The translations under genes and the position numbers were made by a program. The notes below the pieces were generated by a model. It was not told the DNA's origin and ran no database searches. It saw nothing but the letters and a program-made list of their open reading frames with translations. Shown piece after piece: positions 22,867 to 34,756 of a stretch of 64,000 nucleotides of DNA. Every line of letters begins with the position of its first letter. The first letter of the stretch is position 1. The DNA is taken from positions 34,470,229-34,534,228 of the forward strand of contig OX392533.1 of assembly GCA_947623455.1 (NCBI GenBank), in the 5' to 3' direction. Source of the DNA: Mimachlamys varia (Eukaryota > Mollusca > Bivalvia > Pectinida > Pectinidae).

Positions 22867-24231
22867 TGTAACGGGATGAGCGAATTGCCTATTCTGATAA
22901 GAACAAGAGAGACACGTGGATTTACACTATATACAAATTTATATAAAATACATATAAAACCATGTTTACATAGACAAAACACTCTCGTTCACTTCCACGC
23001 CATTCACAAATACACAATGATCACATGAAAACAACAATATTGCACAAAATATAGACTAGTGGGCTGTATTCCACTTAAGCAACATATTGATGATGCAACC
23101 AATTACTGAGTAGGCAGTAATCTACTCCAGTGTAATAAAGTTATTGTCTTGGATGACTTATCACAATGTTCACACTGGTTTGACTAATGATGTAAGCTCT
23201 ACTGAGAGTGTCTCTAAACATCAACTCATCAGGCACCAACATCCACCAAGTCACCAAGCATCAACCACACATCAATCCATTGTGTCCCCTGTCCTTGACC
23301 ACCTTGTCCACCAGATGATCTCTTGTCACGAGCCAACATCTCCCTGAGCAGTGTCTAGTGTATCCACCACCTCAGCCACAAGATGTATTCCAACAATGAC
23401 CACAGGACCGCCATCCATCTATGAGAGGGTTAACACTCCTTTCGACCAACAATATGTTGGGAGTACCAGGAATTAACTACAATAACAGATATATAACTAT
23501 GTACGGTCTGATATAATATACAGATACCGTTCAATACCCATAAGATTATTATTAAATTCACTATTCCACAATTAACTGTAATTACCCAAACACATTAATT
23601 ACAGTGACCTAATTACCTAATACATATTCCTAAACCACAAATACTACTCTATAAAGACTATCAGGTAATAATAATGACATTTCCCGACCTACTATATTTA
23701 CAGGTAAATGTATGGCGCACGACACCTTAATGGGTCACTGAATAGTTGTTGACCGTAAACAACAATATCACATACATGTGCGCGTTACAGCTATATATAG
23801 CCTACACCTAAGCTTAAAGTACATATGATTGCTTTATGATAACCTTATATGAAGAAGATACCAATAGTTACACCTTACTGTACAGGTATTGGGTATGGCA
23901 TAATATAAACAATGATAGCGCGCACCTGTGTACGCGTACACCTATCATCAACATACAAAGGTAAACATGTCGCTGTTTATCTACACAGCATTATATAGAG
24001 TCATTCTAACTAATCGGAGGAACATGTTACATATATATAAACTAAATCATGGGTTTAGGGTACTCACCGCAAGCTGCAGTTTGCGTATTGGCAGTTTATC
24101 CCGCACCATGAAAGTTTACGCTATGTTTTCATCGGTGCCATTGTCCTCTCCTCTCGCGTGACTCTCGCGTAAAGTTATATTCAAGTAGGCGCGCGAAATA
24201 CAAATATACAGTTCTATAGTGCTATGTTACA
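22867..24231 (-). repeat. LTR 1 (3' end of the array in element sense)
   Basis: This LTR is 1365 bp, with ends TGTAAC and GTTACA. I saw two differences from the other two LTRs: C at 23096 and T at 23251. A TATA-like run, CTATATATAG, at about 23790-23800 is a candidate promoter element. Short open frames inside it are not supported as genes. Confidence 0.93.
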
Positions 24232-24246
24232 CACGCCCCCATTGAG
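24232..24246 (-). other. Polypurine-tract candidate, left copy
   Basis: Immediately next to LTR 1, the element-sense strand reads CAATGGGGGCGTG before the LTR. This G-rich purine stretch is in the position expected of the plus-strand primer. The same sequence lies at 30181-30195 in the right copy. Confidence 0.55.
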
Positions 24247-24358
24247 AAAATAAAATTTGAAGAATTTTATTTCCAACTATCTACATAACACTATCTAGAG
24301 TAAACCAATAGTTCTTGTCGACACATTAAAATTGAAATGTGTGTTTTCCTTCCTAGAC

Positions 24359-27300
24359 TTACAGACGACTCAGGCAATCTGCTCCGACATTGTCTTTCCC
24401 GCGAATCGCACGTATCCTGAACCGATATGGCTGGAGCAACAAAGCCCACCTCATCAACCGTGCATTGGTGCCTTTGAGCTTATTCAAATATACCAGCGGC
24501 TGGTGGTCGGTCTCGAGAATGAATTCACGTCCGTACAAGTAACGTTCGAATTTTGCTATTCCCCATATCACTGCAAGACATTCCTTTTCGATGACCGCGT
24601 ACGCTTTCTCTGCTCCCTTGAGCTTCCTACTAGCAAAGGCAACGGGAAGTGGATCTCCGTCCTCCTCCTGCAACAGAACTGCGCCTAGTCCGTTATCTGA
24701 GGCATCCGTGCGAAGGATAAATTCGGCCTCGAGATCTGCAAGCTTGAGGATAGGTTTGCTGGCTAGACGTTTCTTCAGTGTCTCAAACGCCGCTTCTTGT
24801 GGTTCCTCCCAAATCACTCGATTGGGCTGCCCTTTCTTTGTAAGGTCTGTTAATGGGACAGAGATTGCTGCGAAACTGGCGATGAATTTCCTATAGAATC
24901 CAGCCAACCCCAAGAACAATCGAACTTGCGATTTAGTCTCAGGTCGAGGTGCTTCCAAAATTGCTTTGACCTTGTCCGGATTCGGCAATAGTCTTTCGTC
25001 GCCAACCATATGCCCAAGACATTCTAAGCTCGTATAGCCGATAGCACACTTGGATGGTCTTGCAGTGAGAATTGCGTCTCTCAGTCGGGCAAAGAGTTCA
25101 CGAAGTATGTCAACGTGCTGTTCCCAGGACTGTGTATAAATTAGAATATCGTCGATGAAGCTTTCGATATTCGTCATTCCTTGCAAGAGCTTTCTCATCA
25201 GTCGGCAAAACGTCGCAGGGGCATTCACCAGCCCAAACGGCATCACCGTAAATTGGAACAAACCCACTGGTGTCGTAAAAGCAGTCTTTGGTTTGGAATG
25301 TTCGGACATGGGTACTTGCCAGTATCCCTTACTAAGATCTAGCCTCGAGAAATATCGGTGTCCTGCTAGTCTTGAAAATATGTCATCAGCGTTCGGCATC
25401 GGTTCCGCATCGAAAACAGTCACTCTATTAATCTGTCGATAGTCTATACAGAAACGATTAGAACCGTCTTTCTTTCTAACAATGACCACTGGTGCCGCGT
25501 ACGGTGAATCTGAAGGTTCAACGACACCCATTCTTAGCATCTTGTCCATTTCCTTCCTTATCGTTTCCTTCATCTGGAAAGGCAAAGTGTGACTTTTGAC
25601 TCTAACTGGATCGTTAGTTGTAAGAATAATGTCATGCTCAACAAGTGTTGTTTTCCCTGGTACATCCGTTAGGACATCTGAAAACTCTTTGAGTAACTCG
25701 TTCACTTGATGACGCTGTCCAAGATCCAACTCCTCAGAGATGTCGACATTCTCAACAGATTCCGAACTTACTGAAGTAGGTAATGTCTCAATCTTGCTTG
25801 GGTGAACGTCCTCTACATCATCATCATCATGAACAATAGATGCACACACCACAGATAGCGCTCCAGGATCACTTTCCCCTAGAAAGTTCACGTTTGCAGT
25901 TCGCTCTATATACCGACGTAGCATATTCGCGTGGAATGTCTTCAACTTTCCATCAACTTTGACGACATAGTCCATAGATCCTTTCTTCTTTTCTATGACA
26001 TAAGGCCCTCTCCACTGCATTAATAGCTTGTTACGTTTGGTTGGGAGTAATATCAATACTTTCTGTCCAGATTCCATTGTTCTCTCCTTTGTTTTCTTAT
26101 TGAAGTACTTCGCTTGACGGGTTTTCGCTGACGTAAGCTGCTCTTGTGCAAGCTTACATGTTTCCTCTAAGCGTTCCTTGAGGTCAACAACATACTGGTA
26201 GGTTGTTTTGATATCAGCATCAGCTACATCTTTGGTCCACAGTTCTCGTAGGATCATCATTGGTCCCCGCACAGTTCTCCCATACAGTAACTCGAATGGA
26301 GAAAACCCAAGGCTTTCCTGCGGTACCTCACGGTATGCAAAAAGTAATGAGTTGAGATATTTGTCCCAATCCTTCGGTCTTTCTGAACACATCCGCTTCA
26401 GCATTTGCTTGAGAGTACCGTTGAAGCGTTCAACCAAACCATTGCACATAGGATGATATGGTGTAGTTGTAAGTCGTTTGATAGAGAGAAGTCCGCTTAC
26501 TTCTTTCATCAAGTCAGATGTAAATTGGCTTCCTTGGTCAGTCAGTACTTCCCGTGGTATTCCAACCCTACTGTACACATCCACAAGTGCTTCAGCTACA
26601 CGTTCGGTTTCTATTCCAGACAATGCAACAGCTTCTGGGTATCGAGTCGCGTAGTCAACAATAGTTAGAATATACCGGTTTCCTCTATCAGTTGCTGGTT
26701 GCAATGGTCCAACCAAATCAACTGCCACTCGTTGGAATGGAGTGTCTATCAGGGGCATCCTCCCTAGAGGTACTTTCGTGACACGTCCTTTTGGGAAGGT
26801 TCTTTGGCAGATATCACACGACCGACAAAACCTCGTCACATCCGCGTTCACGCCTGGCCAGTAGAATTCCATCGTGATTCTGTCTGTTGTACGTTTAACG
26901 CCAAGGTGTCCTGACATCATTGAATCGTGCGCAAGTTTAAGAACGGTTTCGCGATACTTGCTTGGCACTACAAGCTGGTTGAATGTTCTTCCGTTTCCTA
27001 TAGCTGGACTTTGGAATTTACGATATATCATACCATTTCGCAACAGGAACTGTGATTCTCCACCGTCTTGTCTTTCCTTGACATCCCCTTTGGATACCAA
27101 CTCTCTTATCCGATGTAAGGGTTCATCTTCTTGCTGAGCTTTCCTAACGTCCTCAGGCAAAACGTCCTCCAACGCTTTAGGAACCTTCAATGGTTTATAG
27201 GGTCTTGCTTCCTGTCTTTCCTGTGCTCTCGTCTGGACTGCACTAACAGACTCCTTCTCTTCAGACCATGACAAATCTGGCTCATCAGGTGGTCGTGCTC

Positions 27301-28711
27301 CTTCAATATTCCCTACGATGAGGTCATACACTGGTGTTGCCATACACCACGCCACAACTGATCCCTTGTAATACGGAGTATCTATCTCAATCTTAGCCGT
27401 TGGCACTTTGAGAGTACTACCATCAGCTAAAGTACAAATGCGCGTATCCCCAGTCATCTGGTCTAATCTCACCAAGCTGCTCTTTAGTACAACTCCACTA
27501 CACCCAGTATCTCGCAATACTGAGACACGATGCTGTCCAACCAATCCTTTTACCACTGGCATTGTGGATTCTCTGCAAACCACGTCACACGACACTGACA
27601 TATCTTTACATTGATGACCTTTCTCTTCTTTTCTGGTAGACCAATGCATCTTTGCCGTTTCTCCTTTCTCGGACACGAGAGCCACACGACTTCCATATCC
27701 TCTCTTTGGACACTTGTTTGCAAGATGGTCTGTCGCTTTACAAATGTAGCAATGTTTTACATTCACCTTGCTCCCAGAATTCCCTTTTGAGTTGTTCGAC
27801 GCTGTGGAAGACAAGTCGGTGTGATCGCGTCCTTTACCTTGACCATGAGAAGAAAAATGCTCTCTATCTACTTGTTTCCTCGACCGGACAAGATTAGGCG
27901 GATTTCCCCTAGCTTCAGCATACTGGTCAGCTAGCTGTGACATAGCTTTCAAAGAAGATGGTGTACGTTCCTTCAAAAACAACACAAGGTCATGTCCACA
28001 AGCCTGTAAAAACTGGTCGCGTACCATCAAGTCTATCAACTCCTCAAATGTCTTACCCGTGTTGGCCATCTCTAACCACCTTACGAAGTAAATTTCAAGT
28101 CTGACTGCGAATTGTGAAAATGTCTCTCCTTTCTCTGGCCTACCTGATCTAAAACGATTCCTAAATCCTTCCTCTGTCATTTCAAATCTCTTCAGGAGTG
28201 CAGTTTTCAAAACGTCATAGTCTAATGACTGGTCTACAGGTAACCGAGAAAACACATCAAGAGCGCGTCCTTTGAGTAACACACTAAGATTCGAAGCCCA
28301 ACTGGTTGATCTTTCCCAACGTTGAGTTGTCGCATATCTCTCAAACCGCTGCAGGTATGAATCCATATTGTCTCTATCCTCGTCAAATGAAGGAAGTTTT
28401 GGTCCGCGAGCAGCTGCAGATGGTTGACCCACTACGTTAGTACTACCTGTCTGCTGTTCCTGTAGGCTTAACAACTCGCATTTCCTCGCGTGTTCTTTCA
28501 CAGCCCGCTCCTCGCGTTCTATTTCCATCTGTCTACTTTCCTTCAACATCACCAGTTCATGCGCTCGATCGGCTTCCCTGCGTGCTTCCTCGCGTTCTTG
28601 TTGTCTCTGATCGCGATCCCGCGCTTGCTCCTCACGAACAAACTCCGCGAGTGATGTACCCGTAAGACCCATTTCAGTACCTATCCCTATTAACTCTTTT
28701 AAGGTAGACAT
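24359..28711 (-). CDS. gag-pol: Gag-pol polyprotein, intact left copy (1450 aa)
   Basis: One uninterrupted frame. Seen in order: a charged coiled coil (about 25-90); a capsid-like region (105-270); a CCHC zinc knuckle (321-334, C-x2-C-x4-H-x4-C); an aspartic protease with DTG at 401-403; an integrase HHCC finger (H595, H602, C632, C635); an integrase core with D665, D725 and E761 (D-35-E spacing); a GPY/F module near 902; reverse transcriptase with D1125 and FIDD at 1185-1188; RNase H with D1336, E1375, D1402 and D1445. Integrase comes before RT, unlike canonical Ty3/gypsy and like the Gmr1 group. Gag and pol are fused without a frameshift or stop. All catalytic residues listed are present, so this copy looks coding-competent. 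The ATG lies about 100 bases after the LTR and primer site. Confidence 0.95.
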   Translation of the reverse strand: MSTLKELIGIGTEMGLTGTSLAEFVREEQARDRDQRQQEREEARREADRAHELVMLKESRQMEIEREERAVKEHARKCELLSLQEQQTGSTNVVGQPSAAARGPKLPSFDEDRDNMDSYLQRFERYATTQRWERSTSWASNLSVLLKGRALDVFSRLPVDQSLDYDVLKTALLKRFEMTEEGFRNRFRSGRPEKGETFSQFAVRLEIYFVRWLEMANTGKTFEELIDLMVRDQFLQACGHDLVLFLKERTPSSLKAMSQLADQYAEARGNPPNLVRSRKQVDREHFSSHGQGKGRDHTDLSSTASNNSKGNSGSKVNVKHCYICKATDHLANKCPKRGYGSRVALVSEKGETAKMHWSTRKEEKGHQCKDMSVSCDVVCRESTMPVVKGLVGQHRVSVLRDTGCSGVVLKSSLVRLDQMTGDTRICTLADGSTLKVPTAKIEIDTPYYKGSVVAWCMATPVYDLIVGNIEGARPPDEPDLSWSEEKESVSAVQTRAQERQEARPYKPLKVPKALEDVLPEDVRKAQQEDEPLHRIRELVSKGDVKERQDGGESQFLLRNGMIYRKFQSPAIGNGRTFNQLVVPSKYRETVLKLAHDSMMSGHLGVKRTTDRITMEFYWPGVNADVTRFCRSCDICQRTFPKGRVTKVPLGRMPLIDTPFQRVAVDLVGPLQPATDRGNRYILTIVDYATRYPEAVALSGIETERVAEALVDVYSRVGIPREVLTDQGSQFTSDLMKEVSGLLSIKRLTTTPYHPMCNGLVERFNGTLKQMLKRMCSERPKDWDKYLNSLLFAYREVPQESLGFSPFELLYGRTVRGPMMILRELWTKDVADADIKTTYQYVVDLKERLEETCKLAQEQLTSAKTRQAKYFNKKTKERTMESGQKVLILLPTKRNKLLMQWRGPYVIEKKKGSMDYVVKVDGKLKTFHANMLRRYIERTANVNFLGESDPGALSVVCASIVHDDDDVEDVHPSKIETLPTSVSSESVENVDISEELDLGQRHQVNELLKEFSDVLTDVPGKTTLVEHDIILTTNDPVRVKSHTLPFQMKETIRKEMDKMLRMGVVEPSDSPYAAPVVIVRKKDGSNRFCIDYRQINRVTVFDAEPMPNADDIFSRLAGHRYFSRLDLSKGYWQVPMSEHSKPKTAFTTPVGLFQFTVMPFGLVNAPATFCRLMRKLLQGMTNIESFIDDILIYTQSWEQHVDILRELFARLRDAILTARPSKCAIGYTSLECLGHMVGDERLLPNPDKVKAILEAPRPETKSQVRLFLGLAGFYRKFIASFAAISVPLTDLTKKGQPNRVIWEEPQEAAFETLKKRLASKPILKLADLEAEFILRTDASDNGLGAVLLQEEDGDPLPVAFASRKLKGAEKAYAVIEKECLAVIWGIAKFERYLYGREFILETDHQPLVYLNKLKGTNARLMRWALLLQPYRFRIRAIRGKDNVGADCLSRL

Positions 28712-28792
28712 ATTTCCATAAATCTAAAAACCTAATTATGCAAAGTAAATCAACATGTAACCCAAATCCTTAAAAGAACCAAACAATTAACT

Positions 28793-28810
28793 ATCCCACC
28801 GCTGCCACCA
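28793..28810 (-). other. Primer-binding site candidate, left copy
   Basis: Five bases inside LTR 2 the element-sense strand reads TGGTGGCAGCGGTGGGAT. It starts with the TGG expected for a tRNA 3' CCA and resembles the complement of a leucine tRNA 3' end with about three mismatches. The tRNA assignment is tentative. Confidence 0.55.
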
Positions 28811-28815
28811 AAAAT

Positions 28816-30180
28816 TGTAACGGGATGAGCGAATTGCCTATTCTGATAAGAACAAGAGAGACACGTGGATTTACACTATATACAAATTTATATAAAATAC
28901 ATATAAAACCATGTTTACATAGACAAAACACTCTCGTTCACTTCCACGCCATTCACAAATACACAATGATCACATGAAAACAACAATATTGCACAAAATA
29001 TAGACTAGTGGGCTGTATTCCACTTAAGCAACATATTGATGATGTAACCAATTACTGAGTAGGCAGTAATCTACTCCAGTGTAATAAAGTTATTGTCTTG
29101 GATGACTTATCACAATGTTCACACTGGTTTGACTAATGATGTAAGCTCTACTGAGAGTGTCTCTAAACATCAACTCATCAGGCACCAACATCCACCAAGC
29201 CACCAAGCATCAACCACACATCAATCCATTGTGTCCCCTGTCCTTGACCACCTTGTCCACCAGATGATCTCTTGTCACGAGCCAACATCTCCCTGAGCAG
29301 TGTCTAGTGTATCCACCACCTCAGCCACAAGATGTATTCCAACAATGACCACAGGACCGCCATCCATCTATGAGAGGGTTAACACTCCTTTCGACCAACA
29401 ATATGTTGGGAGTACCAGGAATTAACTACAATAACAGATATATAACTATGTACGGTCTGATATAATATACAGATACCGTTCAATACCCATAAGATTATTA
29501 TTAAATTCACTATTCCACAATTAACTGTAATTACCCAAACACATTAATTACAGTGACCTAATTACCTAATACATATTCCTAAACCACAAATACTACTCTA
29601 TAAAGACTATCAGGTAATAATAATGACATTTCCCGACCTACTATATTTACAGGTAAATGTATGGCGCACGACACCTTAATGGGTCACTGAATAGTTGTTG
29701 ACCGTAAACAACAATATCACATACATGTGCGCGTTACAGCTATATATAGCCTACACCTAAGCTTAAAGTACATATGATTGCTTTATGATAACCTTATATG
29801 AAGAAGATACCAATAGTTACACCTTACTGTACAGGTATTGGGTATGGCATAATATAAACAATGATAGCGCGCACCTGTGTACGCGTACACCTATCATCAA
29901 CATACAAAGGTAAACATGTCGCTGTTTATCTACACAGCATTATATAGAGTCATTCTAACTAATCGGAGGAACATGTTACATATATATAAACTAAATCATG
30001 GGTTTAGGGTACTCACCGCAAGCTGCAGTTTGCGTATTGGCAGTTTATCCCGCACCATGAAAGTTTACGCTATGTTTTCATCGGTGCCATTGTCCTCTCC
30101 TCTCGCGTGACTCTCGCGTAAAGTTATATTCAAGTAGGCGCGCGAAATACAAATATACAGTTCTATAGTGCTATGTTACA
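28816..30180 (-). repeat. LTR 2 (middle LTR shared by both internal regions)
   Basis: This LTR is 1365 bp and I saw no difference from LTR 3. It serves as the 5' LTR of the left internal region and the 3' LTR of the right one. No target duplication lies at its edges, which argues for recombination or concatemer insertion rather than two separate insertions. Confidence 0.93.
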
Positions 30181-30307
30181 CACGCCCCCATTGAGAAAAT
30201 AAAATTTGAAGAATTTTATTTCCAACTATCTACATAACACTATCTAGAGTAAACCAATAGTTCTTGTCGACACATTAAAATTGAAATGTGTGTTTTCCTT
30301 CCTAGAC

Positions 30308-33300
30308 TTACAGACGACTCAGGCAATCTGCTCCGACATTGTCTTTCCCGCGAATCGCACGTATCCTGAACCGATATGGCTGGAGCAACAAAGCCCACCT
30401 CATCAACCGTGCATTGGTGCCTTTGAGCTTATTCAAATATACCAGCGGCTGGTGGTCGGTCTCGAGAATGAATTCACGTCCGTACAAGTAACGTTCGAAT
30501 TTTGCTATTCCCCATATCACTGCAAGACATTCCTTTTCGATGACCGCGTACGCTTTCTCTGCTCCCTTGAGCTTCCTACTAGCAAAGGCAACGGGAAGTG
30601 GATCTCCGTCCTCCTCCTGCAACAGAACTGCGCCTAGTCCGTTATCTGAGGCATCCGTGCGAAGGATAAATTCGGCCTCGAGATCTGCAAGCTTGAGGAT
30701 AGGTTTGCTGGCTAGACGTTTCTTCAGTGTCTCAAACGCCGCTTCTTGTGGTTCCTCCCAAATCACTCGATTGGGCTGCCCTTTCTTTGTAAGGTCTGTT
30801 AATGGGACAGAGATTGCTGCGAAACTGGCGATGAATTTCCTATAGAATCCAGCCAACCCCAAGAACAATCGAACTTGCGATTTAGTCTCAGGTCGAGGTG
30901 CTTCCAAAATTGCTTTGACCTTGTCCGGATTCGGCAATAGTCTTTCGTCGCCAACCATATGCCCAAGACATTCTAAGCTCGTATAGCCGATAGCACACTT
31001 GGATGGTCTTGCAGTGAGAATTGCGTCTCTCAGTCGGGCAAAGAGTTCACGAAGTATGTCAACGTGCTGTTCCCAGGACTGTGTATAAATTAGAATATCG
31101 TCGATGAAGCTTTCGATATTCGTCATTCCTTGCAAGAGCTTTCTCATCAGTCGGCAAAACGTCGCAGGGGCATTCACCAGCCCAAACGGCATCACCGTAA
31201 ATTGGAACAAACCCACTGGTGTCGTAAAAGCAGTCTTTGGTTTGGAATGTTCGGACATGGGTACTTGCCAGTATCCCTTACTAAGATCTAGCCTCGAGAA
31301 ATATCGGTGTCCTGCTAGTCTTGAAAATATGTCATCAGCGTTCGGCATCGGTTCCGCATCGAAAACAGTCACTCTATTAATCTGTCGATAGTCTATACAG
31401 AAACGATTAGAACCGTCTTTCTTTCTAACAATGACCACTGGTGCCGCGTACGGTGAATCTGAAGGTTCAACGACACCCATTCTTAGCATCTTGTCCATTT
31501 CCTTCCTTATCGTTTCCTTCATCTGGAAAGGCAAAGTGTGACTTTTGACTCTAACTGGATCGTTAGTTGTAAGAATAATGTCATGCTCAACAAGTGTTGT
31601 TTTCCCTGGTACATCCGTTAGGACATCTGAAAACTCTTTGAGTAACTCGTTCACTTGATGACGCTGTCCAAGATCCAACTCCTCAGAGATGTCGACATTC
31701 TCAACAGATTCCGAACTTACTGAAGTAGGTAATGTCTCAATCTTGTTTGGGTGAACGTCCTCTACATCATCATCATCATGAACAATAGATGCACACACCA
31801 CAGATAGCGCTCCAGGATCACTTTCCCCTAGAAAGTTCACGTTTGCAGTTCGCTCTATATACCGACGTAGCATATTCGCGTGGAATGTCTTCAACTTTCC
31901 ATCAACTTTGACGACATAGTCCATAGATCCTTTCTTCTTTTCTATGACATAAGGCCCTCTCCACTGCATTAATAGCTTGTTACGTTTGGTTGGGAGTAAT
32001 ATCAATACTTTCTGTCCAGATTCCATTGTTCTCTCCTTTGTTTTCTTATTGAAGTACTTCGCTTGACGGGTTTTCGCTGACGTAAGCTGCTCTTGTGCAA
32101 GCTTACATGTTTCCTCTAAGCGTTCCTTGAGGTCAACAACATACTGGTAGGTTGTTTTGATATCAGCATCAGCTACATCTTTGGTCCACAGTTCTCGTAG
32201 GATCATCATTGGTCCCCGCACAGTTCTCCCATACAGTAACTCGAATGGAGAAAACCCAAGGCTTTCCTGCGGTACCTCACGGTATGCAAAAAGTAATGAG
32301 TTGAGATATTTGTCCCAATCCTTCGGTCTTTCTGAACACATCCGCTTCAGCATTTGCTTGAGAGTACCGTTGAAGCGTTCAACCAAACCATTGCACATAG
32401 GATGATATGGTGTAGTTGTAAGTCGTTTGATAGAGAGAAGTCCGCTTACTTCTTTCATCAAGTCAGATGTAAATTGGCTTCCTTGGTCAGTCAGTACTTC
32501 CCGTGGTATTCCAACCCTACTGTACACATCCACAAGTGCTTCAGCTACACGTTCGGTTTCTATTCCAGACAATGCAACAGCTTCTGGGTATCGAGTCGCG
32601 TAGTCAACAATAGTTAGAATATACCGGTTTCCTCTATCAGTTGCTGGTTGCAATGGTCCAACCAAATCAACTGCCACTCGTTGGAATGGAGTGTCTATCA
32701 GGGGCATCCTCCCTAGAGGTACTTTCGTGACACGTCCTTTTGGGAAGGTTCTTTGGCAGATATCACACGACCGACAAAACCTCGTCACATCCGCGTTCAC
32801 GCCTGGCCAGTAGAATTCCATCGTGATTCTGTCTGTTGTACGTTTAACGCCAAGGTGTCCTGACATCATTGAATCGTGCGCAAGTTTAAGAACGGTTTCG
32901 CGATACTTGCTTGGCACTACAAGCTGGTTGAATGTTCTTCCGTTTCCTATAGCTGGACTTTGGAATTTACGATATATCATACCATTTCGCAACAGGAACT
33001 GTGATTCTCCACCGTCTTGTCTTTCCTTGACATCCCCTTTGGATACCAACTCTCTTATCCGATGTAAGGGTTCATCTTCTTGCTGAGCTTTCCTAACGTC
33101 CTCAGGCAAAACGTCCTCCAACGCTTTAGGAACCTTCAATGGTTTATAGGGTCTTGCTTCCTGTCTTTCCTGTGCTCTCGTCTGGACTGCACTAACAGAC
33201 TCCTTCTCTTCAGACCATGACAAATTTGGCTCATCAGGTGGTCGTGCTCCTTCAATATTCCCTACGATGAGGTCATACACTGGTGTTGCCATACACCACG

Positions 33301-34652
33301 CCACAACTGATCCCTTGTAATACGGAGTATCTATCTCAATCTTAGCCGTTGGCACTTTGAGAGTACTACCATCAGCTAAAGTACAAATGCGCGTATCCCC
33401 AGTCATCTGGTCTAATCTCACCAAGCTGCTCTTTAGTACAACTCCACTACACCCAGTATCTCGCAATACTGAGACACGATGCTGTCCAACCAATCCTTTT
33501 ACCACTGGCATTGTGGATTCTCTGCAAACCACGTCACACGACACTGACATATCTTTACATTGATGACCTTTCTCTTCTTTTCTGGTAGACCAATGCATCT
33601 TTGCCGTTTCTCCTTTCTCGGACACGAGAGCCACACGACTTCCATATCCTCTCTTTGGACACTTGTTTGCAAGATGGTCTGTCGCTTTACAAATGTAGCA
33701 ATGTTTTACATTCACCTTGCTCCCAGAATTCCCTTTTGAGTTGTTCGACGCTGTGGAAGACAAGTCGGTGTGATCGCGTCCTTTACCTTGACCATGAGAA
33801 GAAAAATGCTCTCTATCTACTTGTTTCCTCGACCGGACAAGATTAGGCGGATTTCCCCTAGCTTCAGCATACTGGTCAGCTAGCTGTGACATAGCTTTCA
33901 AAGAAGATGGTGTACGTTCCTTCAAAAACAACACAAGGTCATGTCCACAAGCCTGTAAAAACTGGTCGCGTACCATCAAGTCTATCAACTCCTCAAATGT
34001 CTTACCCGTGTTGGCCATCTCTAACCACCTTACGAAGTAAATTTCAAGTCTGACTGCGAATTGTGAAAATGTCTCTCCTTTCTCTGGCCTACCTGATCTA
34101 AAACGATTCCTAAATCCTTCCTCTGTCATTTCAAATCTCTTCAGGAGTGCAGTTTTCAAAACGTCATAGTCTAATGACTGGTCTACAGGTAACCGAGAAA
34201 ACACATCAAGAGCGCGTCCTTTGAGTAACACACTAAGCCCAACTGGTTGATCTTTCCCAACGTTGAGTTGTCGCATATCTCTCAAACCGCTGCAGGTATG
34301 AATCCATATTGTCTCTATCCTCGTCAAATGAAGGAAGTTTTGGTCCGCGAGCAGCTGCAGATGGTTGACCCACTACGTTAGTACTACCTGTCTGCTGTTC
34401 CTGTAGGCTTAACAACTCGCATTTCCTCGCGTGTTCTTTCACAGCCCGCTCCTCGCGTTCTATTTCCATCTGTCTACTTTCCTTCAACATCACCAGTTCA
34501 TGCGCTCGATCGGCTTCCCTGCGTGCTTCCTCGCGTTCTTGTTGTCTCTGATCGCGATCCCGCGCTTGCTCCTCACGAACAAACTCCGCGAGTGATGTAC
34601 CCGTAAGACCCATTTCAGTACCTATCCCTATTAACTCTTTTAAGGTAGACAT
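30308..34652 (-). pseudogene. gag-pol: Gag-pol, right copy, broken by an 8-bp deletion in gag
   Basis: This copy is nearly identical to the left one but lacks 8 bases at about 34237, between short AAG repeats (left-copy counterpart 28286-28299). This ends the gag frame after about 139 codons (34652-34233). The remaining capsid, CCHC, protease, integrase, RT and RNase H stay open in another frame down to 30308. Two amino-acid differences from the left copy were noticed: Asp to Asn near 479 and Ser to Asn near 972. All enzymatic motifs remain, but a fused gag-pol cannot be made from the normal start. Confidence 0.92.
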
Positions 34653-34733
34653 ATTTCCATAAATCCAAAAACCTAATTATGCAAAGTAAATCAACATGTA
34701 ACCCAAATCCTTAAAAGAACCAAACAATTAACT

Positions 34734-34751
34734 ATCCCACCGCTGCCACCA
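34734..34751 (-). other. Primer-binding site candidate, right copy
   Basis: Same sequence and spacing as at 28793-28810, five bases inside LTR 3. Confidence 0.55.
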
Positions 34752-34756
34752 AAAAT

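Noticed and set aside
23144..24161. Short frames within the LTRs
   Set aside because: No domain, present in all three LTRs, and LTRs of this group are not expected to code.
24332..27897. Plus-strand frames of 68-118 codons inside the left retrotransposon copy
   Set aside because: They are antisense shadows of the gag-pol frame and recur identically in the right copy.
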